A stretch of DNA of 64,000 nucleotides from Nocardioides_C sp963700955 (GCA_963700955.1 CAVOZH010000011.1:434001-498000); one strand, 5' to 3'; counted from the first letter of the stretch, positions 32,814 to 43,769 are shown. Numbers and translations are program-made. Notes: generated from the letters alone by a model not told the origin.

Positions 32814-34048
32814 GACGCCACCGTCTCACGCATCGCCCGCGGGAGGACCAGGCTGAAGGTCGTGCACGAGTCGTCGGTGAGCCGAAGCTGGCCGCCGAGA
32901 GCCTCGACGATCTCGGTCGCCTTCGCGAGCCCTCCGACACCGCTCACCGCCTGGCTCCGGACCTCGTCCGCGGCGCGCTCCCGTGGCCCGTCGTCGCCGA
33001 CCCGGACCTCGGCATAGGCAGGGGCCTCGGCGACCGTCACGCGGATCGTCCCCTCGCCGTGCACCACCGAGTTTCCGATCAGGACGTCCATGACCTGCAT
33101 GAGCGCACCGGCGGACATCCGCACCGCGACGACCGTGTCGCAGTCGGCGTCGAGCTTCCGGTCGGGCGCGAGGTCCTGCCACCGGGCCGCGACGTCGCGC
33201 ACCAGCGCGGACAGGTCGATGTCGACGCTCGCCCCGACCCGGCTCTCCCGCGAGGCGTCGAGCATCTCGGCGACCGTCGCGCTCAGCCGGTCGAGCTGGC
33301 CGAGGGCCGCCGACAGCCGGGTGACGACCTCGGGCGATCCCTGCGAGGACAGCGCCAGGTCCTCGATCTCGAGCCGCGTGGCGGTGATCGGGGTGCGGAG
33401 CTCGTGGGAGGCGTGGGCCGCGAAGTCTCGCTCGCGGCTGACCAAGGCGCCTAGGTCGCGAGCACTGGTGCTCAGGGCCCGGCCCACGACATCGGCCTCG
33501 GGCACGGTGTACCTCGGCACGTGCACGTCGAAGTCACCGCGCCCGATGTGCTCGGCGGCGACGGCGAGCTCCTCGAACGGCCGGGACAGCCGCCGCGCCA
33601 GGAATACGGCCACGGCAGCGGCGACGACCACGAGCCCGAGCGCGATGAGCACGAGCCTGAGCAGGGCGTTGGCGACTCGCGCGTCCACGATCTCGGCCGG
33701 CCGGGTGAGCGTGAGCGTGCCTCCGCCCGGGACAGCGCGCGTCACCTGGAGGTCCGCCGAGTCGTGCGTCTGGGTGGCGCCGCCATCGTTGGCCGCCTCC
33801 ACCCGGTGGCCCCTGGCGTCGACGTACACGATGCGCTCGCCCTCGAACAGCACACTCTCGAGCGTGTCCTGGTCCACCTTCGCGCCGGGTGCGCCGAGGA
33901 AGCTCGCGATCATCTCGGCAGAGCGTTCGACCTTGCGGTGCTCCTCGCTGTGGATCAGAGATGAGGTCGTGAACGCGCGCTCGACCAGGAGGACCGCGAC
34001 GACGGCCAGGGTCAGGGCGAGGATCGCGACGATCAGGCGGTCACGCAT
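32810..34048 (-). CDS. sensor histidine kinase
   Basis: A 412-residue membrane kinase. Two helices (about residues 8-27 and 130-150) flank an external sensor region, followed by a HAMP domain (ARRLSRPFEELAVAAEHIG), the phosphoacceptor box in FAAHASHELRTPITATRLE, and an ATPase domain with N-box IGNSVVHGEGTI. The G boxes are short: VGDDGPRERA then SGVGGLAKATEIV. It should phosphorylate the response regulator whose gene overlaps it by 8 bp. The signal sensed is unknown. Confidence 0.92.
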   Translation of the reverse strand: MRDRLIVAILALTLAVVAVLLVERAFTTSSLIHSEEHRKVERSAEMIASFLGAPGAKVDQDTLESVLFEGERIVYVDARGHRVEAANDGGATQTHDSADLQVTRAVPGGGTLTLTRPAEIVDARVANALLRLVLIALGLVVVAAAVAVFLARRLSRPFEELAVAAEHIGRGDFDVHVPRYTVPEADVVGRALSTSARDLGALVSRERDFAAHASHELRTPITATRLEIEDLALSSQGSPEVVTRLSAALGQLDRLSATVAEMLDASRESRVGASVDIDLSALVRDVAARWQDLAPDRKLDADCDTVVAVRMSAGALMQVMDVLIGNSVVHGEGTIRVTVAEAPAYAEVRVGDDGPRERAADEVRSQAVSGVGGLAKATEIVEALGGQLRLTDDSCTTFSLVLPRAMRETVAS

Positions 34049-34745
34049 CGAGGGCGCCGTCCTCGAGGCGGAAACCCACGCCTCGGACGGTCACCACCCT
34101 CGCGGGTGCGTCGCTCTCCTCCAGCTTCTGCCGCAACCGGCCGACGGTCACGTCGAGGGTCTTGGTGGAGCCGTACCAGTTGCTGTCCCAGACCTCGTCC
34201 ATCAGCCGGTCGCGCGTGACGACGGACCCTCGGTCCTCGCTCAGGAGGGCGAGGACGTCGAACTCCTTGGTCGTCAGCGACACCTCGTTCTCGCCGGCCC
34301 AGACGCGCCGTGCCTGGACGTCGATGCGCAGGCCGGGGATCAACACGGGCTCCGCTTCGGTCGGGACAGGGCTGCTGCCGCTTCGCCGGAGCAGTGCCCG
34401 GGTCCGGGCGAGCAGCTCGGCGAGGCCGAACGGCTTGGACATGTAGTCGTCGGCGCCGACGTCGAGGCCCACGACGCGGTCGAGCTCGCCGCCCCGGGCA
34501 GTCAGGATGAGCACCCCGCCGTCGTACCCTCCGGCGCGCACCTGGCGGCAGACCTCGAGGCCGTCGATGTCGGGCAGCCCCAGGTCGAGGATCATCAGGT
34601 CGACCTCGCCGGCGAGCGCCCTCTGCACCGCGACCGATCCCTCACCGACGCGCTCGACGTCGTACCCCTCACGGCCGAGGGTGCGCACGAGCGGCATCGC
34701 GATTCCTTCGTCGTCCTCGACGATGAGCACCGTGGCCATGGTCAT
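34041..34745 (-). CDS. OmpR/PhoB-family response regulator
   Basis: A 234-residue regulator. The receiver domain has acidic DD at residues about 11-12, the phosphoacceptor Asp in DLMILDLGLPDIDG, and Lys in YMSKPFGLAELLAR. The winged-helix domain ends VWDSNWYGSTKTLDVTVGRLRQKL. It is of OmpR type, not the NarL/LuxR type of DosR. The ATG at 34745 overlaps the stop of the upstream membrane protein (ATGA), so that start is preferred to the one 6 bp later. Confidence 0.94.
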   Translation of the reverse strand: MTMATVLIVEDDEGIAMPLVRTLGREGYDVERVGEGSVAVQRALAGEVDLMILDLGLPDIDGLEVCRQVRAGGYDGGVLILTARGGELDRVVGLDVGADDYMSKPFGLAELLARTRALLRRSGSSPVPTEAEPVLIPGLRIDVQARRVWAGENEVSLTTKEFDVLALLSEDRGSVVTRDRLMDEVWDSNWYGSTKTLDVTVGRLRQKLEESDAPARVVTVRGVGFRLEDGALDA

Positions 34746-35218
34746 AGAGCATAGGGGTGGTCGGCCGCCGATTCGGGCGTGCGGCGCCGCGCGTCGAGGG
34801 CCAGGAAAACCAACACGGTGCCGGCGAGGCCCAGCGCCAGCAGGTTCCCCAGCTGCGAGAGCTGGCTGAGGCCGCGAGCGCCGGGGAGTCCGACGAGGAT
34901 CTGGATCAGCTCCGCCAGGACGGTGGAGGCAGCGGCGAGAGTGGCCGCGGCACGGGCGACCAGGCCGGCGTTGGACCAGAGGGTGCCGCCGGCGACCAGC
35001 GCGACGACGGCGGCGGCTGCTGCGAGGACGCCCACGTAGAACGCGGCCTCGGCGAGCGCGGGGAGTACGACGAGCAGCAGGGCGCCGAGCAGGAGAGAGG
35101 CACCTGCGGCGCCTCGGGCGAAGCCGGACGGCGTGACGTCGTCCCGGGCGGCCGGCAAGAAGGCCGCGGTAGTCACGTGCTCCTGGGAGGGGAGAAGGTT
35201 GCGTGCGGTTGGGTTCAT
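34742..35218 (-). CDS. four-helix membrane protein of unknown function
   Basis: A 158-residue protein with four hydrophobic segments (about residues 35-58, 61-82, 86-106 and 125-145) and a polar N-terminus. I do not recognise a family. It is the first gene of a chain with the response regulator, kinase and DUF2237, each overlapping the next, so it may feed the kinase a membrane signal or be its accessory. A 13-bp hairpin lies just upstream. GTG at 35227 is an alternative start. Confidence 0.7.
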   Translation of the reverse strand: MNPTARNLLPSQEHVTTAAFLPAARDDVTPSGFARGAAGASLLLGALLLVVLPALAEAAFYVGVLAAAAAVVALVAGGTLWSNAGLVARAAATLAAASTVLAELIQILVGLPGARGLSQLSQLGNLLALGLAGTVLVFLALDARRRTPESAADHPYAL

Positions 35219-35244
35219 GTCAGGCACCTACGAGAAAGTTGAAT

Positions 35245-35285
35245 TCCAGCAGGGCCGCCTCCCGCCCCATGACGGCCCTGCTGGA
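35245..35285. promoter_or_regulatory. strong hairpin upstream of the two-component operon
   Basis: TCCAGCAGGGCCG and CGGCCCTGCTGGA form a perfect 13-bp stem with a 15-nt loop, 27 nt before the membrane protein start, between divergent genes. With no gene ending here it is not an ordinary terminator; it may be a leader attenuator or an operator. Confidence 0.45.
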
Positions 35286-35456
35286 CGTTTGATCACATGC
35301 CGAAACTTGTGCTCACAACGCTACGTGTGGTTCGCCCACGCCGCTTCCACGTCTAGGCAACGTTGCTTCCACACCTCCGACACACTTGGGTAACAGCCGG
35401 CCAGGGGTGTGAGTGGTCACGCGCTGGGTCCGTCGGAGAGGGGGTACCGCCAGGGC

Positions 35457-36755
35457 ATGAGCGTCGACGTCGTGTACCTGCTCAGCGGGGCGGCCCTCCT
35501 GCTGGCCGTGGTGCTGCCGACCGCGCTGAGCAGGGCAGCGGTCTCCGCCCCGATCGTGCTGCTCCTCGTCGGGGCGATGATGGGACTGGCCGCACCCGAG
35601 AGCGCCGACCTCACCCCCACCGGTCACCGGTCGTTCGTCGAGCACCTCACCGAGTTCACGGTCCTCATCGCGCTGATGGGCGTGGGGCTCGCCCTGGACC
35701 GGCCGCTGAACCTGCGCCGCTTCAGCAGCTGGCGGAGGTGGAACGCCGCCTGGCGGCTGCTCGGCATCGCGATGGTGCTGACCATCGCCGGCGTGGCCTT
35801 CGTCGGCTGGTGGGCGATCGGTCTCGCCCCGGCGGGAGCCCTGCTCCTCGGCGCCGTCCTCGCTCCGACCGACCCGGTCCTCGCCTCCGACGTGCAGGTG
35901 GCAGGGCCGACACCGGTCGACGAGGGGTCGCTCGACGAGATCGACGAGAGCGACGAGGTCCGCTTCGCGCTGACCTCCGAGGCCGGGCTCAACGACGGCC
36001 TGGCCTTCCCGTTCGTCTACGCCGCGATCTTCCTCGCGACGCTGGGGCCGGTCTCCGAGTGGGGCCTGCGCTGGATCGGCTGGGAGCTGGTGGGCAAGGT
36101 CGTCCTCGGCGTGGTGCTCGGCGTCGTCGTCGGATGGGCGCTCGCCAAGACGGCCTTCCGCGCACCAGCGCGCTCGCTGCGCACGGCCGAGACCGGTGAG
36201 CCCCTGCTCGCGCTCGCGGCGGTGCTGCTCTCCTACGGGGTCGCGGAGATCGTGGGCGGCTACGGGTTCCTCGCGGTGTTCGCCTGCGCCATGACGCTCC
36301 GCTCGGCCGAGCGGGGTCACGAGTACCACGTGCACATGCACGAGATCATCGAGCGGCTCGAGCGGCTCCTGACCCTCGTCGTCCTCCTGCTGCTCGGGGT
36401 GTCGATGACCAACGGCCTGCTGCGGGACCTGCCCTGGGAGTCGGTCGTGCTCGCCGTACTTCTCGTCTTCGTGATCCGGCCCGCCGCCGGGCTGCTCGCG
36501 CTCGGCTTCCGCGGCGCGACCGCCCGCATCGGCGACCACGTGTTCACCTCGCAGGAGCGCCTGGCCACGTCGTTCTTCGGCGTCCGCGGCGTCGGCTCGC
36601 TGTACTACCTCGCCTACGCCACCGGCCAGGCCGACTTCGGTCGCCACGAGGTCCTGTGGTCCACGGTGGCCTTCACGATCGCGCTGTCGGTGCTGGTGCA
36701 CGGGATCACGGCGACACCGGCGATGCGGTGGCTGGAGAGATCGCGGGAAGGCTAG
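35457..36755 (+). CDS. Na+/H+ antiporter, CPA1 type
   Basis: A 432-residue membrane exchanger with about 12 helices. The core shows LLGAVLAPTDPVLASDVQVAG, the (N/T)D ion-binding region of the CPA family, followed by acidic SLDEIDESDEVRFALTSEAGLND. The C-terminus is short, without a regulatory domain. It should exchange Na+ or K+ for protons at the plasma membrane. The ATG at 35457 starts just before the first helix; no strong ribosome site is seen. Confidence 0.92.
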   Translation: MSVDVVYLLSGAALLLAVVLPTALSRAAVSAPIVLLLVGAMMGLAAPESADLTPTGHRSFVEHLTEFTVLIALMGVGLALDRPLNLRRFSSWRRWNAAWRLLGIAMVLTIAGVAFVGWWAIGLAPAGALLLGAVLAPTDPVLASDVQVAGPTPVDEGSLDEIDESDEVRFALTSEAGLNDGLAFPFVYAAIFLATLGPVSEWGLRWIGWELVGKVVLGVVLGVVVGWALAKTAFRAPARSLRTAETGEPLLALAAVLLSYGVAEIVGGYGFLAVFACAMTLRSAERGHEYHVHMHEIIERLERLLTLVVLLLLGVSMTNGLLRDLPWESVVLAVLLVFVIRPAAGLLALGFRGATARIGDHVFTSQERLATSFFGVRGVGSLYYLAYATGQADFGRHEVLWSTVAFTIALSVLVHGITATPAMRWLERSREG

Positions 36756-36762
36756 CGCGCTG

Positions 36763-37260
36763 TCAGAGAACGCGGTGGCCGTACATCTCCCCGAGCGGGT
36801 CGGCGATCAGCTCGACGCGCGCGCCGTCCGGGTCCCTGAAGTAGACCGAGACCTGGCTGTGGATGACGTACTCGACGCCTGCCTCGTCCAGACGCGCGAC
36901 GATCTCCTGCCAGCGCGCCGGGTCCATCGAGATGGCCACGTGGTGGAGGCCGCCGAGCACCTCGGTGTACGGACCCACGTCGAGTCCCGGGAAGTCGAAG
37001 AACGCCAGCAGGTTCTGGTTGCCGATGTCGAAGAAGAAGTGCGACGAGCCGGCGTAGTCACGGTTCTCGATCAGCTCGGTCAGCGGGAAGCCGAGGAGAT
37101 CCTGGTAGAAGGCGACCGTGCGCTCCACGTCGCTGCTGATCAGCGCGGTGTGATGCAGCCCCCGGGCGCTGGACGGCTGACGTTCCGCAACGGGCTTGAG
37201 GTGGGCTGCCCGGATGCGCGCTCGCTCGGCCTCGATGGCGGCCAGGTCAGGTGGGGTCAT
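36763..37260 (-). CDS. VOC family (glyoxalase/bleomycin-resistance fold) protein
   Basis: A 165-residue VOC protein with one paired beta-alpha-beta domain: LHHTALISSDVERTVAFYQDLLGFPL, then HHVAISMD and VYFRDPDGARVELIADP, where His, His and Glu are the usual metal ligands. The first 33 residues are a helical extension. Activity is unknown (lyase, dioxygenase or drug binding). TACTGT lies 7 nt before the ATG on the coding strand, a leaderless pattern. It converges with the antiporter at 7 bp distance. Confidence 0.88.
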   Translation of the reverse strand: MTPPDLAAIEAERARIRAAHLKPVAERQPSSARGLHHTALISSDVERTVAFYQDLLGFPLTELIENRDYAGSSHFFFDIGNQNLLAFFDFPGLDVGPYTEVLGGLHHVAISMDPARWQEIVARLDEAGVEYVIHSQVSVYFRDPDGARVELIADPLGEMYGHRVL

Positions 37261-37359
37261 GTCCCCAACAGTAGGGGCGGCCCTGTCCAGGAGTTCCGAG
37301 ACATCCGGTCCGCGGGTCACTACCGTCGAGGTAAGGATGACCTTGCAGGGAGGTTCGCG

Positions 37360-38034
37360 ATGACTGACCCGACGCAGAACCCGCCGCCCGAGGAGGGCTC
37401 GACGCCGCCCCGGTCGACATCGGGCGAAGGGAGCTACGGCACAGGCGCGGTCCCTCCGCCGCAACCCGGTGGGTCGCAGCAGCCCGGCGCGACGCCGCCT
37501 CCGCGCCAGGGCGAGACCGGTGGTGGCGTCGGTGAGCCCGTCGACCTCATGCCCAGGTTCGTGGCGCGGCTGATCGACTACATCATGCTGGCGCTGGTGG
37601 AAGCCATCGTCTTCGGCCTGGTCGCCGTGGGCATGGTCGCGGCCTCTCGCACCGAGACGGTGACCACCTGGGGCAACGGGGCCTGGCCCCTCTTCACGGT
37701 GAACCCCTTCTCGTCTGTGATCAGCGCCGCCATCGCGCTCCTCTACTTCACGCTGATGGAGGGCACCCGCGGCCAGACCGTGGGGAAGATGCTGCTGAAG
37801 CTCGAGACCCGCGGACCCGGAGGCGGCCGTCCCACGATGGAGCAGGCACTCAAGCGCAATGCGTTCACCGGCATCGGGATCCTCGGCGTGATCCCGTTCC
37901 TGGGCTTCGTGGCCGGCCTGCTGAGTCTGGCCGCGGTGATCGCGATCGCGGTGACCATCAGCAACGACACCGCCACGCACAGGGGCTGGCACGACAACTT
38001 CGCCGGGGGCACGACCGTCGTCCGGGTCGGCTGA
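37360..38034 (+). CDS. RDD family membrane protein
   Basis: A 224-residue protein with a disordered Pro/Gly/Gln-rich N-terminus (about 60 residues) and an RDD domain: LMPRFVARLIDYIMLALVEA, where Arg, Asp and Asp define the family, then FTLMEGTRGQTVGKMLLKLE and a last helix pair. Function is unclear; some relatives affect ion exchange. The start follows AGGGAGG. A 65-bp repeat begins 3 bp after the stop codon. Confidence 0.88.
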   Translation: MTDPTQNPPPEEGSTPPRSTSGEGSYGTGAVPPPQPGGSQQPGATPPPRQGETGGGVGEPVDLMPRFVARLIDYIMLALVEAIVFGLVAVGMVAASRTETVTTWGNGAWPLFTVNPFSSVISAAIALLYFTLMEGTRGQTVGKMLLKLETRGPGGGRPTMEQALKRNAFTGIGILGVIPFLGFVAGLLSLAAVIAIAVTISNDTATHRGWHDNFAGGTTVVRVG

Positions 38035-38037
38035 CCC

Positions 38038-38102
38038 GCTGTAACGCGGGGTTACGGACGGTCCACAAGCGGCATACCGCTTGGGAGCCGTCCACAACGC
38101 GT
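38038..38102 (+). repeat. 65-bp structured repeat, copy 2, in a convergent gap
   Basis: It starts GCTGTAACGCGGGGTTAC and ends CCACAACGCGT. It is the inverted partner of 10264-10328 (54 of 65 identical). The long stem is kept although its bases change: where copy 1 pairs ACGCAT with ATGCGT, this copy has ACGGTC opposite AGCCGT, including a compensated C-G to G-C swap. It lies between RDD and helicase, which converge. Probably a two-way terminator or REP-like unit. Confidence 0.75.
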
Positions 38103-38125
38103 GGGAAGTCGGCGCCCCCGGGCGG

Positions 38126-39982
38126 TCAGGGCCCAGGCTTCTTCGTCCGCGGCTTCTTCTTGTCGGGCTTGCGGTCGAAGGACTTCGAGCCGCCCGCCCC
38201 GTGCGGCTTCTTCCTGTCGTACGACGACCGCCGGGGGGTCGCCACCGCGCCCCCACCGGGCGTCAGCTCGATGAGCTTGCCGGAGATCCGGGTGCGCTCG
38301 AGCGCGGCCAGGGTCTCGGGTGGCAGGTCGGCCGGGAGCTCCACGAGCGAGTGGTCGCCCCTGATGTCGATGTGCCCGAAGTCGTCGCGCCCGAGGCCGC
38401 CCTCGTTGGCGATCGCCCCGACGATCTGGCGGGGTTCGACCTTGTGGCGCTTGCCGACCGCGATCGTGTAGGTCGCGAACGTGACGTCGGAACGACCGCG
38501 CCGCGGCCTGGCCTCGCGACGCGGCGGCCGGCCGCCGTCCTCGTCGTCGCGTCGCCGGCCCTTCTCGTAGTCCCAGGCGCCGCGCTTCTCGTCGCGCTTC
38601 CCGGTGAAGACCGGCGTGGGCTCGGGGGCCGCCTCGGGCTCCAGGAGCAGCGGCTGGCCGTCCTGCGCCATCACCGCGAGGGCCGCGGCGATGTCCGCGG
38701 CGGGGACGTCGTGCTCCTGCTCGTACTCGCTGACCAGGTCGCGGAACAGCCCGAGCTTGTCGGAGGCGAGCGCCTCGGTGATCGACTCGTTGAAGCGCGC
38801 GACTCGGGTGAGGTTGACGTCCTCGACGCTGGGCAGCGACATCTGCGTCAGGGGCTGGCGCGTGGCGCGCTCGATCGACTTGAGCAGATGGCGCTCACGC
38901 GGCGTGATGAACGACAAGGCGTCGCCCGCGCGACCGGCGCGACCGGTGCGTCCGATCCGGTGGACGTAGGACTCCGTGTCGGTGGGGATGTCGTAGTTGA
39001 CGACGTGGCTGATCCGCTCGACGTCGAGCCCGCGGGCCGCGACGTCTGTGGCGACCAGGATGTCGAGCCGCCCGTCGCGCAGCTGGTTGATCGTGCGCTC
39101 CCGCTGGGCCTGGGCGACGTCGCCGTTGATGGCGGCGGCGGAGAAGCCCCGCGCCCTCAGCCGCTCGGCGAGCACCTCGGTCGCCTGCTTGGTGCGGACG
39201 AAGATGATCATCCCCTCGAAGTTCTCGACCTCGAGGATCCGGGTGAGGGCGTCGATCTTCTGGGGGTAGGCGACCTGGAGGTAGCGCTGCGTGATGTTCG
39301 CGGCCGTCGTGGTCTTGTTCTTGACGGTGATCTCGGCGGCGTCCGTCAGGTACTTCTTGGAGATCCGGCGGATCTGCGGCGGCATCGTCGCGGAGAACAG
39401 TGCGACGTGCTTGTCCTCGGGGGTGTCGGCGAGGATCGTCTCGACGTCCTCCTGGAAGCCCATCTTGAGCATCTCGTCGGCCTCGTCGAGCACCAGGAAG
39501 CGCAGCTCGGACAGGTCGAGCGTGCCCTTCTCGAGGTGGTCCATGATCCGGCCGGGGGTCCCGACGACCACGTGCACCCCTCGACGGAGCGCGGACAGCT
39601 GCACGCCGTACGCCTGCCCGCCGTAGACCGGAAGCACGTGCACCCCGGGCAGGTGGGCGGCGTAGCGCTCGAACGCCTCCGAGACCTGCAGCGCCAGCTC
39701 GCGGGTCGGGGCGAGGACCAGCGCCTGCGGGGACTTCTGCTTCAGGTCGAGCTGGGACAGGATCGGCACCGCGAAGGCCGCGGTCTTGCCGGTGCCGGTC
39801 TGGGCGAGCCCCACGACGTGCCGGCCCTCGAGCAGCGCGGGGATCGTGGCCGCCTGGATCGGGGAAGGAGACTCGTAGCCGACGTCGTTGAGGGCGCGCA
39901 GCACTCGCTTGTCGATGCCGAGGTCGGCGAAGGTCGGCGTCTCGGGCTCGCCGGAGTCGGCCGCGGAGTCTGGGGAAGGCAT
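38126..39982 (-). CDS. DEAD-box ATP-dependent RNA helicase (DeaD/CsdA type)
   Basis: A 618-residue RNA helicase. Motifs in order: Q-motif SPIQAATIPALLEGRHVVG, Walker A AQTGTGKTAAF, PTRELALQ, GTPGR, DEAD in LVLDEADEMLKMG, SAT, then domain 2 IIFVRTKQATEVLA and HRIGRTGRAGR. The C-terminal 170 residues hold a DbpA-like RNA-binding domain (TFATYTIAVGKRHKVEPRQIVGAI) and basic tail GSKSFDRKPDKKKPRTKKP. It unwinds RNA in ribosome assembly or cold. TAGCCT lies 6 nt before the ATG, a leaderless start. Confidence 0.95.
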   Translation of the reverse strand: MPSPDSAADSGEPETPTFADLGIDKRVLRALNDVGYESPSPIQAATIPALLEGRHVVGLAQTGTGKTAAFAVPILSQLDLKQKSPQALVLAPTRELALQVSEAFERYAAHLPGVHVLPVYGGQAYGVQLSALRRGVHVVVGTPGRIMDHLEKGTLDLSELRFLVLDEADEMLKMGFQEDVETILADTPEDKHVALFSATMPPQIRRISKKYLTDAAEITVKNKTTTAANITQRYLQVAYPQKIDALTRILEVENFEGMIIFVRTKQATEVLAERLRARGFSAAAINGDVAQAQRERTINQLRDGRLDILVATDVAARGLDVERISHVVNYDIPTDTESYVHRIGRTGRAGRAGDALSFITPRERHLLKSIERATRQPLTQMSLPSVEDVNLTRVARFNESITEALASDKLGLFRDLVSEYEQEHDVPAADIAAALAVMAQDGQPLLLEPEAAPEPTPVFTGKRDEKRGAWDYEKGRRRDDEDGGRPPRREARPRRGRSDVTFATYTIAVGKRHKVEPRQIVGAIANEGGLGRDDFGHIDIRGDHSLVELPADLPPETLAALERTRISGKLIELTPGGGAVATPRRSSYDRKKPHGAGGSKSFDRKPDKKKPRTKKPGP

Positions 39983-40239
39983 TCGCCCAGGCTACCCGTG
40001 TGGGCCGGGTCACAAGTCGGCTGAGTACGCGTGCGGATGTGGAGCCCCCGTGTACGACGAGCATGGCGACGCGACCACGAACCAGCTGACCCCTCCGAGC
40101 CCGGCCGCTCCGGACGACGGACCCTTCCTGCGCCCCCGGTCGTTGTTGACAGCAGCGCACGGCCGGACCACGGCCAGATCCGCCACGTCGCCGAGGAGGC
40201 GGGTGTCCCCGCCGGCGGCGCTGCACCGGGAGCCCGCGG
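39983..40239. other. 257-bp gap between helicase and glgX with no recognised feature
   Basis: This holds the helicase promoter side (TAGCCT at 39989-39994) and the 3' end of glgX. I see no convincing gene, repeat or hairpin in the rest. Both neighbours are on the minus strand. Confidence 0.5.
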
Positions 40240-42378
<2,139 letters not shown>

Positions 42379-42589
42379 GCGTTGCTCTCTTCCGAGGGGA
42401 GGACTGCTGAGACGACAGTAGCCACCTGTACCCCCGCGCAGCGATCTCGTACACCACCGGCTCGGACTCCTGTCTGGAGGAATCGACTGCGGCGCAAGGC
42501 GACGTGTCGGAGGATGGGGGCGCGGCGACCGGCCGCCACGTGTCGCGCGGCCCCGATGCAGGGGCGCGCAGGGGGAAGGCGTAGGTCAG

Positions 42590-42769
42590 ATGGGCTGGAT
42601 CATCCTCGTCGGGATCGTCGGAGGGCTGCTGGGGCTGCTGTGGCTGACGCGACCCAGGGCCGGGGCACCCGGCCGGCACCGGGCCCAGCGCCTCTCGGCC
42701 GCCGAGCGCGAGGCACTGGGCCGGGAGCCGGGTAACCGGATCACCAACGGACCACAGCAGATGGGCTGA
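42590..42769 (+). CDS. 59-residue single-helix membrane protein
   Basis: ATG 42590 opens a 60-codon frame: a hydrophobic helix MGWIILVGIVGGLLGLLWL, then a basic, polar tail ending RITNGPQQMG. GGGGGAAGG lies about 12-20 nt upstream. No family recognised. The strong helix and clean ending before the SHOCT remnant support a real gene, but base composition alone could allow such a frame, so this is tentative. Confidence 0.5.
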   Translation: MGWIILVGIVGGLLGLLWLTRPRAGAPGRHRAQRLSAAEREALGREPGNRITNGPQQMG

Positions 42770-42780
42770 CCCCCCGGCGC

Positions 42781-42927
42781 TCAGACCGAGTCGAGGAACC
42801 GCTTGCGACCGGCGTCGTACTCCTCCTGGGTCACGAGACCCTCGTCTCGGAGCTGCTGGAGCTCGCGAGCCGCTGCTGCAGGGTGCGGGCCGGCCGGGGC
42901 CGCTGCACCTCTGGGCAGCGCGCGCAC
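42781..42927 (-). pseudogene. SHOCT-domain C-terminal remnant
   Basis: The last 28 codons read ELQQLRDEGLVTQEEYDAGR then KRFLDSV, a clear SHOCT (short C-terminal) domain. Upstream, the same frame is Ala/Pro-rich and lacks the usual N-terminal part or membrane helix and any ribosome site; the nearest plausible start is a GTG at 42927 (48 residues). It is most likely the surviving end of a truncated gene, though a small intact SHOCT protein is possible. Confidence 0.45.
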
Positions 42928-42973
42928 ATCACGCGGATAGTGTTCGGCTGGTCTCGAAAATGCAAGGAGTCCT

Positions 42974-43769
42974 GTGCCGCCCCTCCCCCCGTCCCGGTCT
43001 CGGTCCGACGTCGTCGCCGAGCTCCGTGCTGCCGGCTGCGTGTTCGCCGAGGACGAGGCCAGGTTGCTGATCGGCGCAGCACGGAGCGCCGATGACCTCA
43101 CGAGCATGCTGGAGCAACGGGTCGCCGGAGTTGCCGCTCGAGCACATCGTGGGATGGGCGGAGTTCTGCGGCCTGCGGGTCGCCGTCGACAGCGGCGTGT
43201 TCGTGCCGCGTCGCCGCACGGAGCTCCTGGTCGGCGAGGCTGCGAGTCTCACGCGTGCGGGCGCAGTGGTCGTCGACCTGTGCTGCGGGTCGGGGGCGGT
43301 CGGTACGGCCCTGGCCGCTGCTCTGGGTGGCGCCGAGGTGCACGCCGTCGACATCGACCCGGCGGCGGTGCGATGTGCCCGCCGCAACGTCGCTTCCGTG
43401 GGGGGTCAGGTGTACGAAGGGGACCTCTTCGACCCGCTGCCCTCGACGTTGCGGGGGCGCGTCGACGTACTCGTCGCCTGCGCGCCGTACGTCCCGACCG
43501 ACGCGATCGGGTTCATGCCCCCGGAGGCCCGCCTCCACGAGCCACGCGTGGCGCTCGACGGCGGTGAGGACGGACTGGAGGTCGTCCGGCGGATAGCGGC
43601 CGAGGCATCACGCTGGGTGGCGCCGAACGGTCACCTTCTGGTCGAGACGAGCGCAGCCCAGGCGCCTGAAGCGACCCGCGCCTTCGCCGACGGCGGCCTG
43701 CTTGCGCGAGTGGCGAGCTCCGAGGAACGCGGCGCCACGGTCGTGATCGGCTCGGTGGCGGTCACCTGA
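42974..43769 (+). pseudogene. PrmC/HemK-related glutamine methyltransferase, frameshifted
   Basis: The frame from GTG 42974 has AAGGAGTCCT just upstream and encodes a family N-terminus (DVVAELRAAGCVFAEDEARL) up to EQRVAG at 43129. The rest continues one base over: LPLEHIVGWAEFCGLRVAVD, then FVPRRRTELLVGEA and VVDLCCGSGAVGTALA (SAM site) to the stop at 43769. One extra base near 43130-43134 breaks the gene; joined, it would be about 264 residues, normal for this group. The downstream motif is ACAPYVPT where active enzymes have NPPY. Either a recent pseudogene, a sequencing error or a recoded gene. Confidence 0.8.

Noticed and set aside
32810..34745. DosS-DosR pair controlling the local DosR-like boxes
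   Set aside because: The response regulator has an OmpR-type winged helix, and the kinase has HAMP but no GAF heme domains.
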